Numbered from the stretch's first letter, positions 37,411 through 47,171 are shown. The stretch is 49,290 nt of DNA from CAYRTV01 sp046483285 (GCA_046483285.1 JAWODN010000102.1:1-49290), one strand, 5' to 3'. A program made the numbers and translations. The notes: generated by a model from the sequence alone, not told the origin.

Positions 37411-39399
37411 ATGAACAACATGGGCTACAAACCTTATGTGCCGCCTGAAAAATCAATGAAGGAAATCTCATTTAAAGCCATTTTCCTTGGGATCATCATG
37501 GCTATTGTTCTCGGTGCCGCCAATGCCTATTTAGGATTGATGGCGGGAATGACGGTGGCGGCAACATTTCCGGCCGCAGTCATTGCTATGGCTGTCCTGC
37601 GCCCTATGAAGGGAACCATCCTGGAAGAAAACCTGGCTCGAACCACCGGCGCTGTGGGAGAAGCTTTAGCCGCCGGAGCTATTTTCACCATTCCTGCTTT
37701 TATCATGTCCGGAGTTTGGCAAAACTTTGATATCATCAAATCCACCCTCTTGATGCTGGTGGGTGGTATTTTGGGGGTTTTGCTCATTATTCTGGTCCGC
37801 CGGACACTGGTCGAGGATGCCGAGCTTCCTTTCCCTGAAAGCGTTGCTTGTGCGGCCATGGTGAAAACAGGTCAAGAAGCCCGTTCCAATGCCAATTATA
37901 TGTTTTGGGCCATGGGCTTGGGGGGTGTTGTTGAATTCTTTTCCAGTGAAAACGGTATCCAGGTTATTAAACCTTTTGTCCGCAGCGTGTTTAAAATCCC
38001 TGGCTTATCCCGGATCACTTATCTCGATGGTGATAATGTGGAAATGTACAAAACGCCTTCCATGGAAGGACGGATGTATGTCGAATCTCCGGCCGCCAAC
38101 GCAGCCTTGACCGGAGTTGGATATATCATCGGACCTAAACTGGCGGCAGTGGTTTTTTCCGGAGGGGTTTTGGGCTGGCTGTTTCTTATGCCGGTCCTTC
38201 TCTTCATCAGCGGTGACCTGAGAAGAATGGTCAGTCAGGACATGGGAACATGGTCCGGAGTTGCTGTTTCGGCTTACAACGCCCAAATTAAACCAATAGC
38301 TGTCGGCGCCATGCTGGTGGGAGCCTTTTATACATTGTTCAAAATGAGAAAAAGCCTGATCGCAGGAATCAGCCGCTCCGTAAGCGATGTCAAAAAAGCC
38401 CGTATGGAAGGGGAAAGTTCTACCCTGCGAACGGATAAAGACCTTTCTTTTACGTCGATCACAATGGCAATCCTTGCCCTGATCATCCCTATGGTTATTT
38501 TGTATAATGTGTTCACCCGTTCGATTGGTTCGGCTCTTGTATCCGCTTTGGTCATGGTTTTAATGGGGTTGCTGTTCGCTGCTGTAGCCGGATACTTGGT
38601 GGGGATCATCGGCTCCTCATCCAACCCCATCTCAGGCCTAACCTTAACCACTTTGCTGATCGCCGCGCTTATGATGCTTATAATGGGGCAGACTGGAGAA
38701 TCCGGAGTGGCTGCTGTTATCGGAGTGGCCGCTGTCGTCTGCTGTGTGGCGGGAGTGGCCGGTGATATGATCCAGGACTGGAAAGTGGGGCACATCTTAG
38801 GCGGGACCCCCTGGCGAATGCAGATCGGAGGCATGATTGGTGTTGTCGCGGCGGCTTTGACCTTAACTTTTTCCCTGCAGCTTCTCCACAACAGTATCGG
38901 CATTGGCAGTGAAACCCTCCCGGCACCCCAGGCAGGTTTGATGTCGACAATGGCCCTGGGCATTGTGGGAGGAGAAATGGCATGGCCTTTGGTTCTCGCC
39001 GGTATGCTGCTGGCGGTTTTTTTGATTCTTATAGGCTCCCCTTCCCCCATGCTTATCGCTGTGGGAATGTATCTTCCCCTGCGCTCGACCGCCTGCATCT
39101 TTTTCGGCGGGGTTCTTAAACATGTTTTAAAAAATCTGACCGGCAAAAAAAGACCGAATCCTAAAGGAAAAGAGATCATTGAAAATATCGGCCTGCTGTT
39201 GGCCTCCGGCTTGATCGCAGGACAAGCGCTTATGGGAATCATCACTGCGGGCCTTAAAGGAGCCAATATCCGTCTTCCGGAATCGTTGACCAGCCCCTGG
39301 CTGGCCCTGATTATATTCGCGGCCCTGGCGTTCATTCTGATCTACTATCCCTATAAAAACCTGATGAAGAGCGGTGAATATGGAAAGCCCGAAGAATAA
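37411..39399 (+). CDS. OPT superfamily oligopeptide transporter (paralogue)
   Basis: A 662-residue polytopic membrane protein. Its opening (EISFKAIFLGIIMAIVLGAANAYLGLMAGMTVAATFPAAVIAMAVLR), ELPFPESVACAAMV, GSSSNPISGLTLTTLLIAALM and TLPAPQAGLMSTMALGIVGGEMAWPLV match the first OPT protein block by block. The two are clearly related yet diverged, so they probably carry different substrates. The insert around residues 200-230 (YLDGDNVEMYKTPSMEG) is specific to this copy. AAGGAGG precedes the ATG by six bases. Confidence 0.93.
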   Translation: MNNMGYKPYVPPEKSMKEISFKAIFLGIIMAIVLGAANAYLGLMAGMTVAATFPAAVIAMAVLRPMKGTILEENLARTTGAVGEALAAGAIFTIPAFIMSGVWQNFDIIKSTLLMLVGGILGVLLIILVRRTLVEDAELPFPESVACAAMVKTGQEARSNANYMFWAMGLGGVVEFFSSENGIQVIKPFVRSVFKIPGLSRITYLDGDNVEMYKTPSMEGRMYVESPAANAALTGVGYIIGPKLAAVVFSGGVLGWLFLMPVLLFISGDLRRMVSQDMGTWSGVAVSAYNAQIKPIAVGAMLVGAFYTLFKMRKSLIAGISRSVSDVKKARMEGESSTLRTDKDLSFTSITMAILALIIPMVILYNVFTRSIGSALVSALVMVLMGLLFAAVAGYLVGIIGSSSNPISGLTLTTLLIAALMMLIMGQTGESGVAAVIGVAAVVCCVAGVAGDMIQDWKVGHILGGTPWRMQIGGMIGVVAAALTLTFSLQLLHNSIGIGSETLPAPQAGLMSTMALGIVGGEMAWPLVLAGMLLAVFLILIGSPSPMLIAVGMYLPLRSTACIFFGGVLKHVLKNLTGKKRPNPKGKEIIENIGLLLASGLIAGQALMGIITAGLKGANIRLPESLTSPWLALIIFAALAFILIYYPYKNLMKSGEYGKPEE

Positions 39400-39512
39400 C
39401 ACTTCGTAATCCATGACCATGACTTTTAAGCTGTTGCCAGGGAGAAGGGAGGAATGGGCCCGTGCCACCCATCCCTGCGGGCCGGAAAGGTATAAAAAAA
39501 TAGAATTTTGAC

Positions 39513-39863
39513 ATGGAAACAAAAGAGCAAAAACCGGCCAATCTCCTGGAAATGATACCTGTTCGCAATATCAAATGGGATATGGATTCTCAAAACCGGG
39601 TGGTTCTTTACAAACCGAAATTCAAGTGGTCCTGGTTTCAAAAACATCTTCTTCCCCGAATAAAACGCCCTTTTTACCGTGTCAAGTTGGATGATAAAGG
39701 GAGTTTTATCTGGAGGCATTGCAACGGAGTCCGGCCTGTGGGTGAGATTGCCGAGATGCATAAACGCGAATTTGGAAAAGAAGTGGAGCCTTTGCTCAAC
39801 CGCCTGACTCTTTTTTTCCAGATTCTGGAAAAAAACGGATTCATCAAATTAATGAGACGGTAA
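39513..39863 (+). CDS. Lone PqqD-like protein
   Basis: A 116-residue protein matching PqqD: IKWDMDSQNRVVLYKPKFK, then VKLDDKGSFIWRHCNGVRPVGEIAEMHKREFG and a C-terminal helix FFQILEKNGFIKLMRR. PqqD-type folds bind peptide precursors and hand them to radical SAM enzymes, and stand-alone members also exist without known targets. No PQQ or RiPP genes are adjacent; an OPT transporter lies 113 bases upstream and def downstream. The basic central part (KHLLPRIKRPFYR) is longer than in PqqD proper. Cytoplasmic. Confidence 0.82.
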   Translation: METKEQKPANLLEMIPVRNIKWDMDSQNRVVLYKPKFKWSWFQKHLLPRIKRPFYRVKLDDKGSFIWRHCNGVRPVGEIAEMHKREFGKEVEPLLNRLTLFFQILEKNGFIKLMRR

Positions 39864-39912
39864 ATTTCATTCCGCGTTCGTTATCTGCTAAAATATAATG
39901 TTCTGCCGCAGT

Positions 39913-39936
39913 TTTTTTATGAATAGATCAGGCTTA
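39913..39936 (+). repeat. Short remnant of the family A end
   Basis: TTTTTTTATGAATAGATCAGGC is nearly the same as the last bases of the intact element (49215-49235). It lies between the PqqD-like gene and def. The similarity covers only about 22 bases. Confidence 0.35.
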
Positions 39937-39957
39937 GTAATAGATTGAGATAAAGAG

Positions 39958-40479
39958 ATGGAAGAAAAAAGCAATACCGGCCGATTAGACATTATCACCA
40001 TTGGGAATGATGTTTTAAGACAAAAAGCCAAAGACATCATTCATATCGACGACAAGATCCATCGAATCGCTGAGGGAATGGTCCGGATTATGCACGCGGC
40101 CCCAGGCATCGGCCTGGCTGCGCCTCAGGTGAATCACAGTATCCGCTTGATAACCGTTGACCTTTCCGCCGGCCGAAACAGCGATGATTTGATGATTCTT
40201 TTGAATCCGGAAATCACCCACCGGGATGGGCGGGATTTGATGGAAGAGGGATGCCTGTCCGTTCCCGGTATCAATGAAAAACTCATCCGGCCTTATGAGG
40301 TGGTATGCCGGGGAATCGATCTGAAAGGCAGAGAAAAAACTATTGAAGCTGAAGGGCTTTTGGCACGGGTTTTATGTCATGAAATTGATCATCTGAATGG
40401 AATTCTTTTTATTGATCATCTGTCTCCGTTAAAAAAGAAATTGATCAAAAAGAAAATAACGCCGGTCCATAAATCTTAA
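39958..40479 (+). CDS. def: Peptide deformylase
   Basis: A 173-residue metalloenzyme that removes the formyl group from new proteins. The three motifs are GIGLAAPQ (residues 50-57), EEGCLSVPG (metal ligand Cys99) and CHEIDHLNG (His141, catalytic Glu142, His145). The C-terminal basic tail (LKKKLIKKKITPVHKS) is common. AAAGAG precedes the ATG. It is followed by fmt after 11 bases, the usual def-fmt pair whose products add and remove formyl groups at translation initiation. Confidence 0.96.
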   Translation: MEEKSNTGRLDIITIGNDVLRQKAKDIIHIDDKIHRIAEGMVRIMHAAPGIGLAAPQVNHSIRLITVDLSAGRNSDDLMILLNPEITHRDGRDLMEEGCLSVPGINEKLIRPYEVVCRGIDLKGREKTIEAEGLLARVLCHEIDHLNGILFIDHLSPLKKKLIKKKITPVHKS

Positions 40480-40490
40480 TCACACTGACA

Positions 40491-41450
40491 ATGAATATCA
40501 TTTTTTTTGGAACCCCTCAATCCGCTGTGGACTCCTTGAAATCTCTGTTAAAATCAGGACATGACATTAGGTTGATTATCACCCAGCCAGACCGGCCTTC
40601 AGGGCGAGGCCAAACAACATCCTCTTCTCCTGTCAAGACTTTTGCGGTGGATAAGGGAATACCGTTTATTCAGCCCTTGAAAATCCGCAAAGACAAGCAG
40701 GCTTTTGAGCAAATAAAGAAAAGTCAGCCTGATTTAAATGTGGTGGTGGCTTACGGCCAGATCATTCCTGCGGAAATGATTTATTTCCCTCCCCACAACA
40801 CCATCAATGTCCATTTTTCCCTTTTGCCCAAATACAGGGGGGCATCTCCGGTCCAATGGGCCATCCAGGAAGGTGAAAAAGAAACCGGGATCACCATATT
40901 TGAATTAAATGAAAAAATGGATGAGGGGCCCATCCTCACACAAAAGCCCGTCCCTATTCTCCCCGGGGAAAACGCAGGAGAACTTCAACAGAGGCTGTCC
41001 CGGACCGGAGCCGAATTTTTAGCGGATACGGTATCCCGGATTCACGAACTCATGCCCAAGCCTCAAAACCATGCCCGCGCCACATATGCTCCTCTTATAA
41101 AAAAACAAGACGGACATATAAACTGGACTCAGCCGGCGGACAAAACCGACCGTTTGGTCAGAGCGTTTACCCCCTGGCCCTCCGCTTTCACCTTTCTTCA
41201 GGGAAAACGCCTTAAAGTCCTGGAGGGATGCCCTATAGATCTTCCCTCCGGCCATGATTCCGCTCCCGGCATGATCATCTTGATTTCACAGCAAGGACTG
41301 ACCGTCGCTTGCGGCGGCGAAACGGCTTACTTGATGAAAAAAGTTCAACCGGAAAATAAAAAACCCATGGACGCATATGCCTTCAGCCTGGGAGCCCGGC
41401 TGAAAACGGGTGATTTTTTGGATAACCGCCCGTCCCCTTCTGAAAAATAA
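40491..41450 (+). CDS. fmt: Methionyl-tRNA formyltransferase
   Basis: A 319-residue enzyme that formylates initiator Met-tRNA using 10-formyl-tetrahydrofolate. IIFFGTPQSAVDSLKSLL opens the Rossmann domain, QPDRPSGRGQ is typical, and NVHFSLLPKYRGASPVQWAIQEGEKETGITIFELNEKMDEGPIL holds the catalytic Asn, His and Asp. The C-terminal OB domain includes RAFTPWPSAFT and GQGxxL-like regions. There is no good Shine-Dalgarno, so coupling to def is likely. It converges with an M23 peptidase. Confidence 0.96.
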   Translation: MNIIFFGTPQSAVDSLKSLLKSGHDIRLIITQPDRPSGRGQTTSSSPVKTFAVDKGIPFIQPLKIRKDKQAFEQIKKSQPDLNVVVAYGQIIPAEMIYFPPHNTINVHFSLLPKYRGASPVQWAIQEGEKETGITIFELNEKMDEGPILTQKPVPILPGENAGELQQRLSRTGAEFLADTVSRIHELMPKPQNHARATYAPLIKKQDGHINWTQPADKTDRLVRAFTPWPSAFTFLQGKRLKVLEGCPIDLPSGHDSAPGMIILISQQGLTVACGGETAYLMKKVQPENKKPMDAYAFSLGARLKTGDFLDNRPSPSEK

Positions 41451-41504
41451 CGGACGCTGTTATGAAAACTGCGGGCTGATGTTTTTAAAGATATGAGTGC
41501 CGAT

Positions 41505-42392
41505 TCACTGATCAAGAATATAATGCCAGGGATTGATGGCTTTCCCGTTCAGATGAACTTCGTAGTGGACATGCGGGCCCCGGGCACGGCCTGTCATCCC
41601 CACCAGGCCAATGGTGTCTCCACGCTTAATCTTTTGACCTTGTTTGACCAAAATTTTACTGAAATGGCAATAAACGGTCGAGTATCCGGTTTTAGGGTGA
41701 CTGATCTTTACGGTTTTTCCTCCGATTTTATCCTGAAAAACCTTGATGACAACGCCATCCGCCGTGGCCATGACGGGATTTCCGGTTTGGGTGGCGATAT
41801 CCACCCCTGAATGAAAAGTCCGTTTCCCTGTGAAAGGGTCTTCCCGGTAACCATAGGGTGAAGACCAATACCCCTGCGTGGGGGCGATGCTGGGGGTTTG
41901 AGCCAATTCAAGGCCCTGATCCGTGAAACGATTGGTCAACAGTCTGAAGTTGTGTTCAAGGTCTTGTGCCTTGATTCCTAAATTTTGAAGCTGGCCTAAA
42001 TCTGAATTCGGATGAATGCTTCCAAAATCCAGTCCCTCGCCCCCGCCTATACCAGGGTTAGCCTTCATGACTTCTTCTGATTTCAGCCCGGCGATGATAT
42101 TTAATTTTTCACGGTAATTTTCAAATTCATTGATCTTGGAGTTTAAGTCCTCAATGGAGTTCCGGTATTTTTCCACCGTTTCTTTTTGCTGATTGAAATC
42201 TGCGCGCAGGGTTTTGTAATTATCACGGGTTTCCCGCATAGAGAAATAATCCACCAGAAAAACAGAGAAAACAATGACCGCTGCGGCAGCTATGAAGGCA
42301 ACCGTTCTGAAGCCATTTTTGGATATGGAATAGGTTCGTTGTCTGCCCAGCTTATGAGGAATTATAACTACAGAAAAAAACTTTTCTTTCAT
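41505..42392 (-). CDS. M23-family (LytM-type) peptidase with coiled coil
   Basis: A 295-residue membrane-anchored periplasmic protein. A basic N-terminus (KEKFFSVVIIPHKLGRQRTYSISK) precedes one TM helix (about residues 29-48), then a coiled coil (about 55-105) and the LytM domain. Zinc and catalytic residues are in RTFHSGVDIATQTGNPV (HxxxD) and RGPHVHYEVHLNG (HxH). Such proteins cut peptidoglycan crosslinks or activate amidases at division. The start at 42392 follows AAAGG; the frame extends further upstream but would overlap the mutase small subunit gene. Confidence 0.92.
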   Translation of the reverse strand: MKEKFFSVVIIPHKLGRQRTYSISKNGFRTVAFIAAAAVIVFSVFLVDYFSMRETRDNYKTLRADFNQQKETVEKYRNSIEDLNSKINEFENYREKLNIIAGLKSEEVMKANPGIGGGEGLDFGSIHPNSDLGQLQNLGIKAQDLEHNFRLLTNRFTDQGLELAQTPSIAPTQGYWSSPYGYREDPFTGKRTFHSGVDIATQTGNPVMATADGVVIKVFQDKIGGKTVKISHPKTGYSTVYCHFSKILVKQGQKIKRGDTIGLVGMTGRARGPHVHYEVHLNGKAINPWHYILDQ

Positions 42393-42427
42393 TTTACCTT
42401 TATGGATATCAAAATAAGGTGCCGGTG

Positions 42428-42832
42428 TCAAGGTTTTTTGCTGACATTCGCCCGGACCCAATTGACGATATCATGAGTGGAAGTCCCAGGTAAGAATATT
42501 TTTTTGATTCCCAATTTTTCCAGTTCGGGAATATCCTTTTCAGGAATGATCCCGCCGGCCATAACCGGAATATCCCCTGCCTCTTTTTCAGTGAGAAGAT
42601 TCATAATCCTGGGAAACAAGACACTGTGGGCTCCGGATAAAATACTCAGACCGATAACATCAACATCTTCCTGTACCGCCGCACTCACAATTTCCTCGGG
42701 AGTTCTTCTCAATCCTGTGTATACGACTTCGAAGCCGGCATCGCGCAGCGCCCTGCAAATCACTTTCGCCCCCCGGTCATGGCCGTCCAATCCCGGTTTG
42801 GCCACCAAAACTCTGACGGTTTTTTCCGGCAT
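42428..42832 (-). CDS. Methylmalonyl-CoA mutase, cobalamin-binding subunit
   Basis: A 134-residue B12-binding domain protein. The DXHXXG cobalamin-His motif is in KPGLDGHDRGAKVICRALRDAGFEVVYTGLRRTPEEIV, and LSGAHSVLFP and VMAGGIIPEKDIPELEKLGI complete the fold. Split mutases use such a separate small subunit to hold the cofactor over the large-subunit barrel. GGAGG lies five bases before the ATG at 42832; an ATG at 42844 overlaps the large-subunit stop by one base. It is cotranscribed with the large subunit. Confidence 0.95.
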   Translation of the reverse strand: MPEKTVRVLVAKPGLDGHDRGAKVICRALRDAGFEVVYTGLRRTPEEIVSAAVQEDVDVIGLSILSGAHSVLFPRIMNLLTEKEAGDIPVMAGGIIPEKDIPELEKLGIKKIFLPGTSTHDIVNWVRANVSKKP

Positions 42833-42843
42833 GTCGTCCTCCA

Positions 42844-44493
42844 TTAATAATTTATCGGCTCCTGGTATCTTCCGTAAACTTCAACCAGTGATTCCATGAT
42901 TTCCCCCAGGGTCGCATAGCTTTTCACACAGTTCACCAAAAACGGCATCAAATTTTCTTCATCCCGGGCTGCTTTTTTTAAATTTTTCAATTGACTTTTG
43001 ACAGCGGCGCTGTTCCGCCGGCGCCGGACGTTTTTGAGGCGTTCCAACTGATGTTCAGCCACACGGCCGTCTATTTCAAGCAAAGGGATAGGGGCGTGTC
43101 CGGATTGGAAAGCGTTCACCCCTACGATGATTTTTTCCTTTTTTTCCAAAGCTTTTTGGTACCAATATGCACTGTCCGCGATTTCTTTTTGAGGAAATCC
43201 TAATTCTATGGCTTTGACCATACCCCCCATTTCATCTATTTTTTGAATATAATCCATGGTGTCTTTTTCCATTTCATCCGTCATTTTTTCGAGCAGATAT
43301 GATCCTCCCAGGGGGTCGATACTGTTGGGAACTCCGCTTTCATGAGCGATGACCTGCTGTGTGCGCAGGGCTATGGTTACGGCTTCTTCAGAGGGAAGAG
43401 CATATGTTTCATCCAGCGAATTGGTATGAAGGGACTGGGTTCCGCCGAGCACGGCCGCAAGTGCCTGAACGGCAACCCGGACCACATTATTATAGGGCTG
43501 CTGGGCCATAAGAGCGACTCCGGATGTTTGGGTATGAAAACGCATCAGTTGGGAACGGGGATTATCTGTCCCGAAACGTTCCCTCATAATCCGGGCCCAT
43601 AGTCTTCGTGCGGCCCGGAACTTCGCGATTTCTTCCAGGAAATCATTGTGAGAATTAAAGAAAAATGAAAGCCGCGGAGCGAAATCGTCGATCCTCAATC
43701 CCCTTTCAAGCGCCCATTCCACATATTCAATTCCATCCCTGATAGTAAAAGCCAGTTCCTGCAAAGCGGTGGCTCCCGCCTCCCGGATGTGATATCCGGA
43801 AATGGAGATGGTATTCCAACGGGGAACGTCTTTTGAACCAAACTCAAAAGTATCCACTATCAGTTTCATTGAAGGGGCGGGGGGGAAAACAAAGGTTTTC
43901 TGAGCGATGTATTCTTTTAAAATATCATTTTGAATGGTTCCGGAAATTTTTTTTGGTGAAACTCCTTGTTTTTCCGCCACGGCTATGTACATGGCCCACA
44001 ACACTGCGGCCGGCGGATTGATGGTCATGGAAGTGGTGATTTTATCCAAAGGGATATCATCGAATAATATTTCCATATCTGCTAAGGAATCAACAGCCAC
44101 CCCGCATTTTCCGATTTCTCCAACCGCCAAGGGATGATCGGAATCAATCCCCATCAAAGTGGGGAGATGAAAGGCCACGCTTAAACCGGTCTGTCCTTGC
44201 CGGAGAAGGTATTTATACCGTTTATTGGTGTCTTCCGCGGAACCGAAACCGGAAAATTGGCGCATGGTCCACAAACGTCCATTATACATGGTGGGATGGA
44301 TTCCGCGCGTATATGGATATTCTCCGGGATATCCGCATTTTTCCTTATAAGACCAGTCTTTCAGTTCATCCGGCGTGTACAGGGGTTTCACCTGTTTGCC
44401 GGAGACGGTGGTGGGATTTTCGTTTCCTCCGGATTTTTTTATTCCGGAATCATATTTCTTTTTCCAGTGGAGGTAATCATCTTTCACGGTCAA
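42844..44493 (-). CDS. Methylmalonyl-CoA mutase, large (catalytic barrel) subunit
   Basis: A 549-residue TIM-barrel subunit that interconverts methylmalonyl-CoA and succinyl-CoA. YPYTRGIHPTMYNGRLWTMRQFSGFG, GQTGLSVAFHLPT, SGTIQNDILKEYIAQKTFVFPP, VPRWNTISISGYHIREAGATA and ALAAVLGGTQSLHTNSLDETYALPSE are diagnostic. The TMY Tyr and the SGYH His favour methylmalonyl-CoA over isobutyryl-CoA, where Phe and Gln are expected at substrate positions. This is from memory of the family. No epimerase or MeaB chaperone gene is in the window. It feeds propionyl units into the TCA cycle, whose genes lie next to it. Confidence 0.95.
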   Translation of the reverse strand: MTVKDDYLHWKKKYDSGIKKSGGNENPTTVSGKQVKPLYTPDELKDWSYKEKCGYPGEYPYTRGIHPTMYNGRLWTMRQFSGFGSAEDTNKRYKYLLRQGQTGLSVAFHLPTLMGIDSDHPLAVGEIGKCGVAVDSLADMEILFDDIPLDKITTSMTINPPAAVLWAMYIAVAEKQGVSPKKISGTIQNDILKEYIAQKTFVFPPAPSMKLIVDTFEFGSKDVPRWNTISISGYHIREAGATALQELAFTIRDGIEYVEWALERGLRIDDFAPRLSFFFNSHNDFLEEIAKFRAARRLWARIMRERFGTDNPRSQLMRFHTQTSGVALMAQQPYNNVVRVAVQALAAVLGGTQSLHTNSLDETYALPSEEAVTIALRTQQVIAHESGVPNSIDPLGGSYLLEKMTDEMEKDTMDYIQKIDEMGGMVKAIELGFPQKEIADSAYWYQKALEKKEKIIVGVNAFQSGHAPIPLLEIDGRVAEHQLERLKNVRRRRNSAAVKSQLKNLKKAARDEENLMPFLVNCVKSYATLGEIMESLVEVYGRYQEPINY

Positions 44494-44607
44494 TCATCTC
44501 CTTATGCCGGTTCTGGGAGGCCGAATCGCATCGCGGGCGCCGTCCCGTTCCTCATCAGGGCTAAAAAAACAAAATATCAAAAATCCTCACCTTTCGCAAG
44601 ATAATCA

Positions 44608-47157
44608 TCAGGGCTGTTTTTCATATTCCAGGCCGAAATTTTTCATCTTGTGAAAATAAAGATTCCGGTAAATGGCATCCATATCCGGGCGAATTTTCTG
44701 GTTGTAAATCGAAAAATAGGTCTCCGGCTCCGGCAGTTTTCCGAAAAGAGCGGACACCGCCGCAAGCTCCGCCGAGCCCAAAAAGACCCGGGCCCCGTCT
44801 CCCATCCGGTTATCGAAATTCCGGGTGGAGGTGGATATAATGGTGGCTTGGGGCCGCACCCGGGCTTGATTTCCCATGCACAGCGAACAGCCGGGTATTT
44901 CCGTCCTGGCCCCCACACCGGAATAAATGGAATAATATCCCTCTCTTTTCAGCTGCGCCCGGTCCATTTTTGTGGGCGGGGTTAACCACACCCGGGTTTT
45001 TAAATAATCCTGGTCTTCAAAGATTTTTCCGGCAGCGCGAAAATGCCCGATATTGGTCATGCAGGATCCTATGAAAATTTCATCTATGGAATTCCCTGCC
45101 ACTTCAGACAGCAGCTTGACGTCATCGGGGTCATTTGGACATGCCAGAATGGGTTCCTCAATGTCTGACAAGTCTATCTCCAATACGGCCGCATACCCGG
45201 CTTTTTCATCCCTCCGCAGCAGCCGGGGATTGTCCAGCCATTTCTGACAGGCTTCAATACGGCTCTTCAGCGCATCCGGGTCTTCATATCCCTCTTCAAT
45301 CAGCGCTTCCATTAATGCCATATTGCTCCTGATGTATTCGGCCACCCTTTTTTCACTCAGGGCAATGGTTCCGCCTGCCGCGGACCGTTCCGCTGTGGCA
45401 TCCGTCAATTCGAATCCCTGTTCCACAGTGATATCCGGCAACCCTTCCATTTCAAGAATCCGGCCGTTAAAAATATTTTTTTTCCCCTCTTTTGCCACCG
45501 TCAGGTAACCTTCCTGAATAGCGAAATAGGGAATGGCGTTGACAACATCTCTCAAGGTTATTCCTGGATTCAATTCACCTTTGAATTTGACCAGAACCGA
45601 TTCCGGCATATCCAGCGGCATGAAACCCATAGCACCGGCGAACGCCACCAGTCCTGAACCGGCGGGAAAACTCAACCCTAAAGGAAAACGTGTATGGGAA
45701 TCTCCTCCGGTCCCCATAGTGTCGGGCACCAAAAACCGGTTGAGCCATGAATGAATAATCCCGTCCCCCGGCCGCAGAGCCAGCCCTTTTCTTTCCACAA
45801 TAAACCGGGCCAGATCGCGGTGCATATTGACATCAGCCGGCTTGGGATAGGCAGCGGTATGACAAAAAGACTGCATGAACATTTCCGCCTGAAATTCCAG
45901 GCACGCCAGCTCCTTGAGTTCATCGGCGGTCATAGGACCGGTGGTGTCTTGTGATCCGACAGTGGTCATCTTAGGAAGCACCGCTGAACCGGGCAAAACA
46001 CCGCTTTTTCCGCAGGCGCGCCCGGTGATTTTTTGAGCCAGGGTGAAAGGCTGGTCTTCATCCGGTTCCGGGTTTTGATGCCGGGAAAAAAAATCAGCTC
46101 CGGGCTTATCCAATTCACTTCGGGCTTTCTCGGTCAATGACCGGCCGATGATCAAATTCAGCCGGCCTCCCGCCCGGAATTCATCTTTAAGAGTGGGGGG
46201 AGTCAATTCGAATTCGGAAAGAACATTGTCCCGCTCATCGCGGATTTCTCCGGAATCAGTATCGATGGTTATGACCTGACCGTTGTTTATACGAGAAACA
46301 TCACACATAATGGGCAATCCGCCGGAATCTTCCACAGTGTTGAAAAAGATGGGCGCAATCAAACCGCCGAGAACAACCCCGCCCCGCCGCTTGTTGGGAA
46401 CATAAGGAATATCCTCTCCAATGTGCCACATGAGCGAATTCGTGGCGGATTTGCGGGATGATCCTGTTCCCACCACGTCTCCGACAAACGCAACTTTGAA
46501 TCCCTCTTCCCTGAAATCATGGATGGTCTTAATCCCGCCGGGAAAACGAGTTTCACCCATAGACAGGGCATGCAGAGGAATATCCGGACGGCTCCAAGCA
46601 TACTTGGCCGGGGACAGGTCATCTGTATTGATTTCACCCTCCACTTTAAACACCTTGACCGTCAAAATGCGGGGAATTTCCGGTTTGGTTAAAAACCACT
46701 CCCCTTCCGACCAGGAATCGAGAACTTTCCGGGCGTGCTCATTGTTTCGCGCTGATTCAACCACCTTCTCATAAGCCCCGTAAACCAAGACTATGTGCTT
46801 CAAGACGGCCTGGGCATTGTCAGCCAGTTCCGGATGATCAAGAAGTTCTATCAGCGGCTCAACATTATATCCCCCCAGCATAGTTCCCAAGTAAAAAACC
46901 GCATCCGTCGGGGAAACCACCGGGCTTTGTGTTTTTTCGTTTGCGACTTTTGCAAGCCATTCGGCTTTTACTCTGGCTGCCGGGTCCACTCCAGGCGCAA
47001 CCCTGTGAACCATAAGACCGGTGAAAATCTCCCATTCTTTCTGGGACGGATTTTCTAAAATCCGGCAGACTTCCCCGGTCTGTTCCGGGGTAAGCGCCCG
47101 CGGCGGAATCCCCAGTTTTTTTCGTTCTTCGGCGTGTTTGAAATATGATTCCATCAT
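44608..47157 (-). CDS. acnB: Aconitate hydratase B
   Basis: An 849-residue iron-sulfur enzyme converting citrate to isocitrate. It has the AcnB-specific N-terminal helical domain (YFKHAEERKKLGIPPRALTPEQ...), then the swivel domain with INTDDLSPAKYAWSRPDIPLHA and GTGSSRKSATNSLMWH, and the catalytic core with DTTGPMTADELKELACLEF, SFCHTAAYPKP, MGTGGDSHTRFP, IGSCMTNIGHF and GCSLCMGNQARV. The last three blocks hold the cluster Cys residues. AAGGAG precedes the ATG by seven bases. It is divergent from the isocitrate dehydrogenase gene and upstream of the mutase genes by 114 bases. Confidence 0.96.
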   Translation of the reverse strand: MMESYFKHAEERKKLGIPPRALTPEQTGEVCRILENPSQKEWEIFTGLMVHRVAPGVDPAARVKAEWLAKVANEKTQSPVVSPTDAVFYLGTMLGGYNVEPLIELLDHPELADNAQAVLKHIVLVYGAYEKVVESARNNEHARKVLDSWSEGEWFLTKPEIPRILTVKVFKVEGEINTDDLSPAKYAWSRPDIPLHALSMGETRFPGGIKTIHDFREEGFKVAFVGDVVGTGSSRKSATNSLMWHIGEDIPYVPNKRRGGVVLGGLIAPIFFNTVEDSGGLPIMCDVSRINNGQVITIDTDSGEIRDERDNVLSEFELTPPTLKDEFRAGGRLNLIIGRSLTEKARSELDKPGADFFSRHQNPEPDEDQPFTLAQKITGRACGKSGVLPGSAVLPKMTTVGSQDTTGPMTADELKELACLEFQAEMFMQSFCHTAAYPKPADVNMHRDLARFIVERKGLALRPGDGIIHSWLNRFLVPDTMGTGGDSHTRFPLGLSFPAGSGLVAFAGAMGFMPLDMPESVLVKFKGELNPGITLRDVVNAIPYFAIQEGYLTVAKEGKKNIFNGRILEMEGLPDITVEQGFELTDATAERSAAGGTIALSEKRVAEYIRSNMALMEALIEEGYEDPDALKSRIEACQKWLDNPRLLRRDEKAGYAAVLEIDLSDIEEPILACPNDPDDVKLLSEVAGNSIDEIFIGSCMTNIGHFRAAGKIFEDQDYLKTRVWLTPPTKMDRAQLKREGYYSIYSGVGARTEIPGCSLCMGNQARVRPQATIISTSTRNFDNRMGDGARVFLGSAELAAVSALFGKLPEPETYFSIYNQKIRPDMDAIYRNLYFHKMKNFGLEYEKQP

Positions 47158-47171
47158 AATTATTCTCCTTG

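Noticed and set aside
38328..39335. Long open frame of 335 codons opposite the second OPT gene
   Set aside because: It lies wholly antisense to a clear transporter gene; its Ile/Pro/Ala-rich composition is the mirror of membrane-protein codons.
39459..39490. GGCCCG/CGGGCC stem before the PqqD-like gene
   Set aside because: Six base pairs with a 15-base loop and no T tract; too weak to call a terminator or attenuator.
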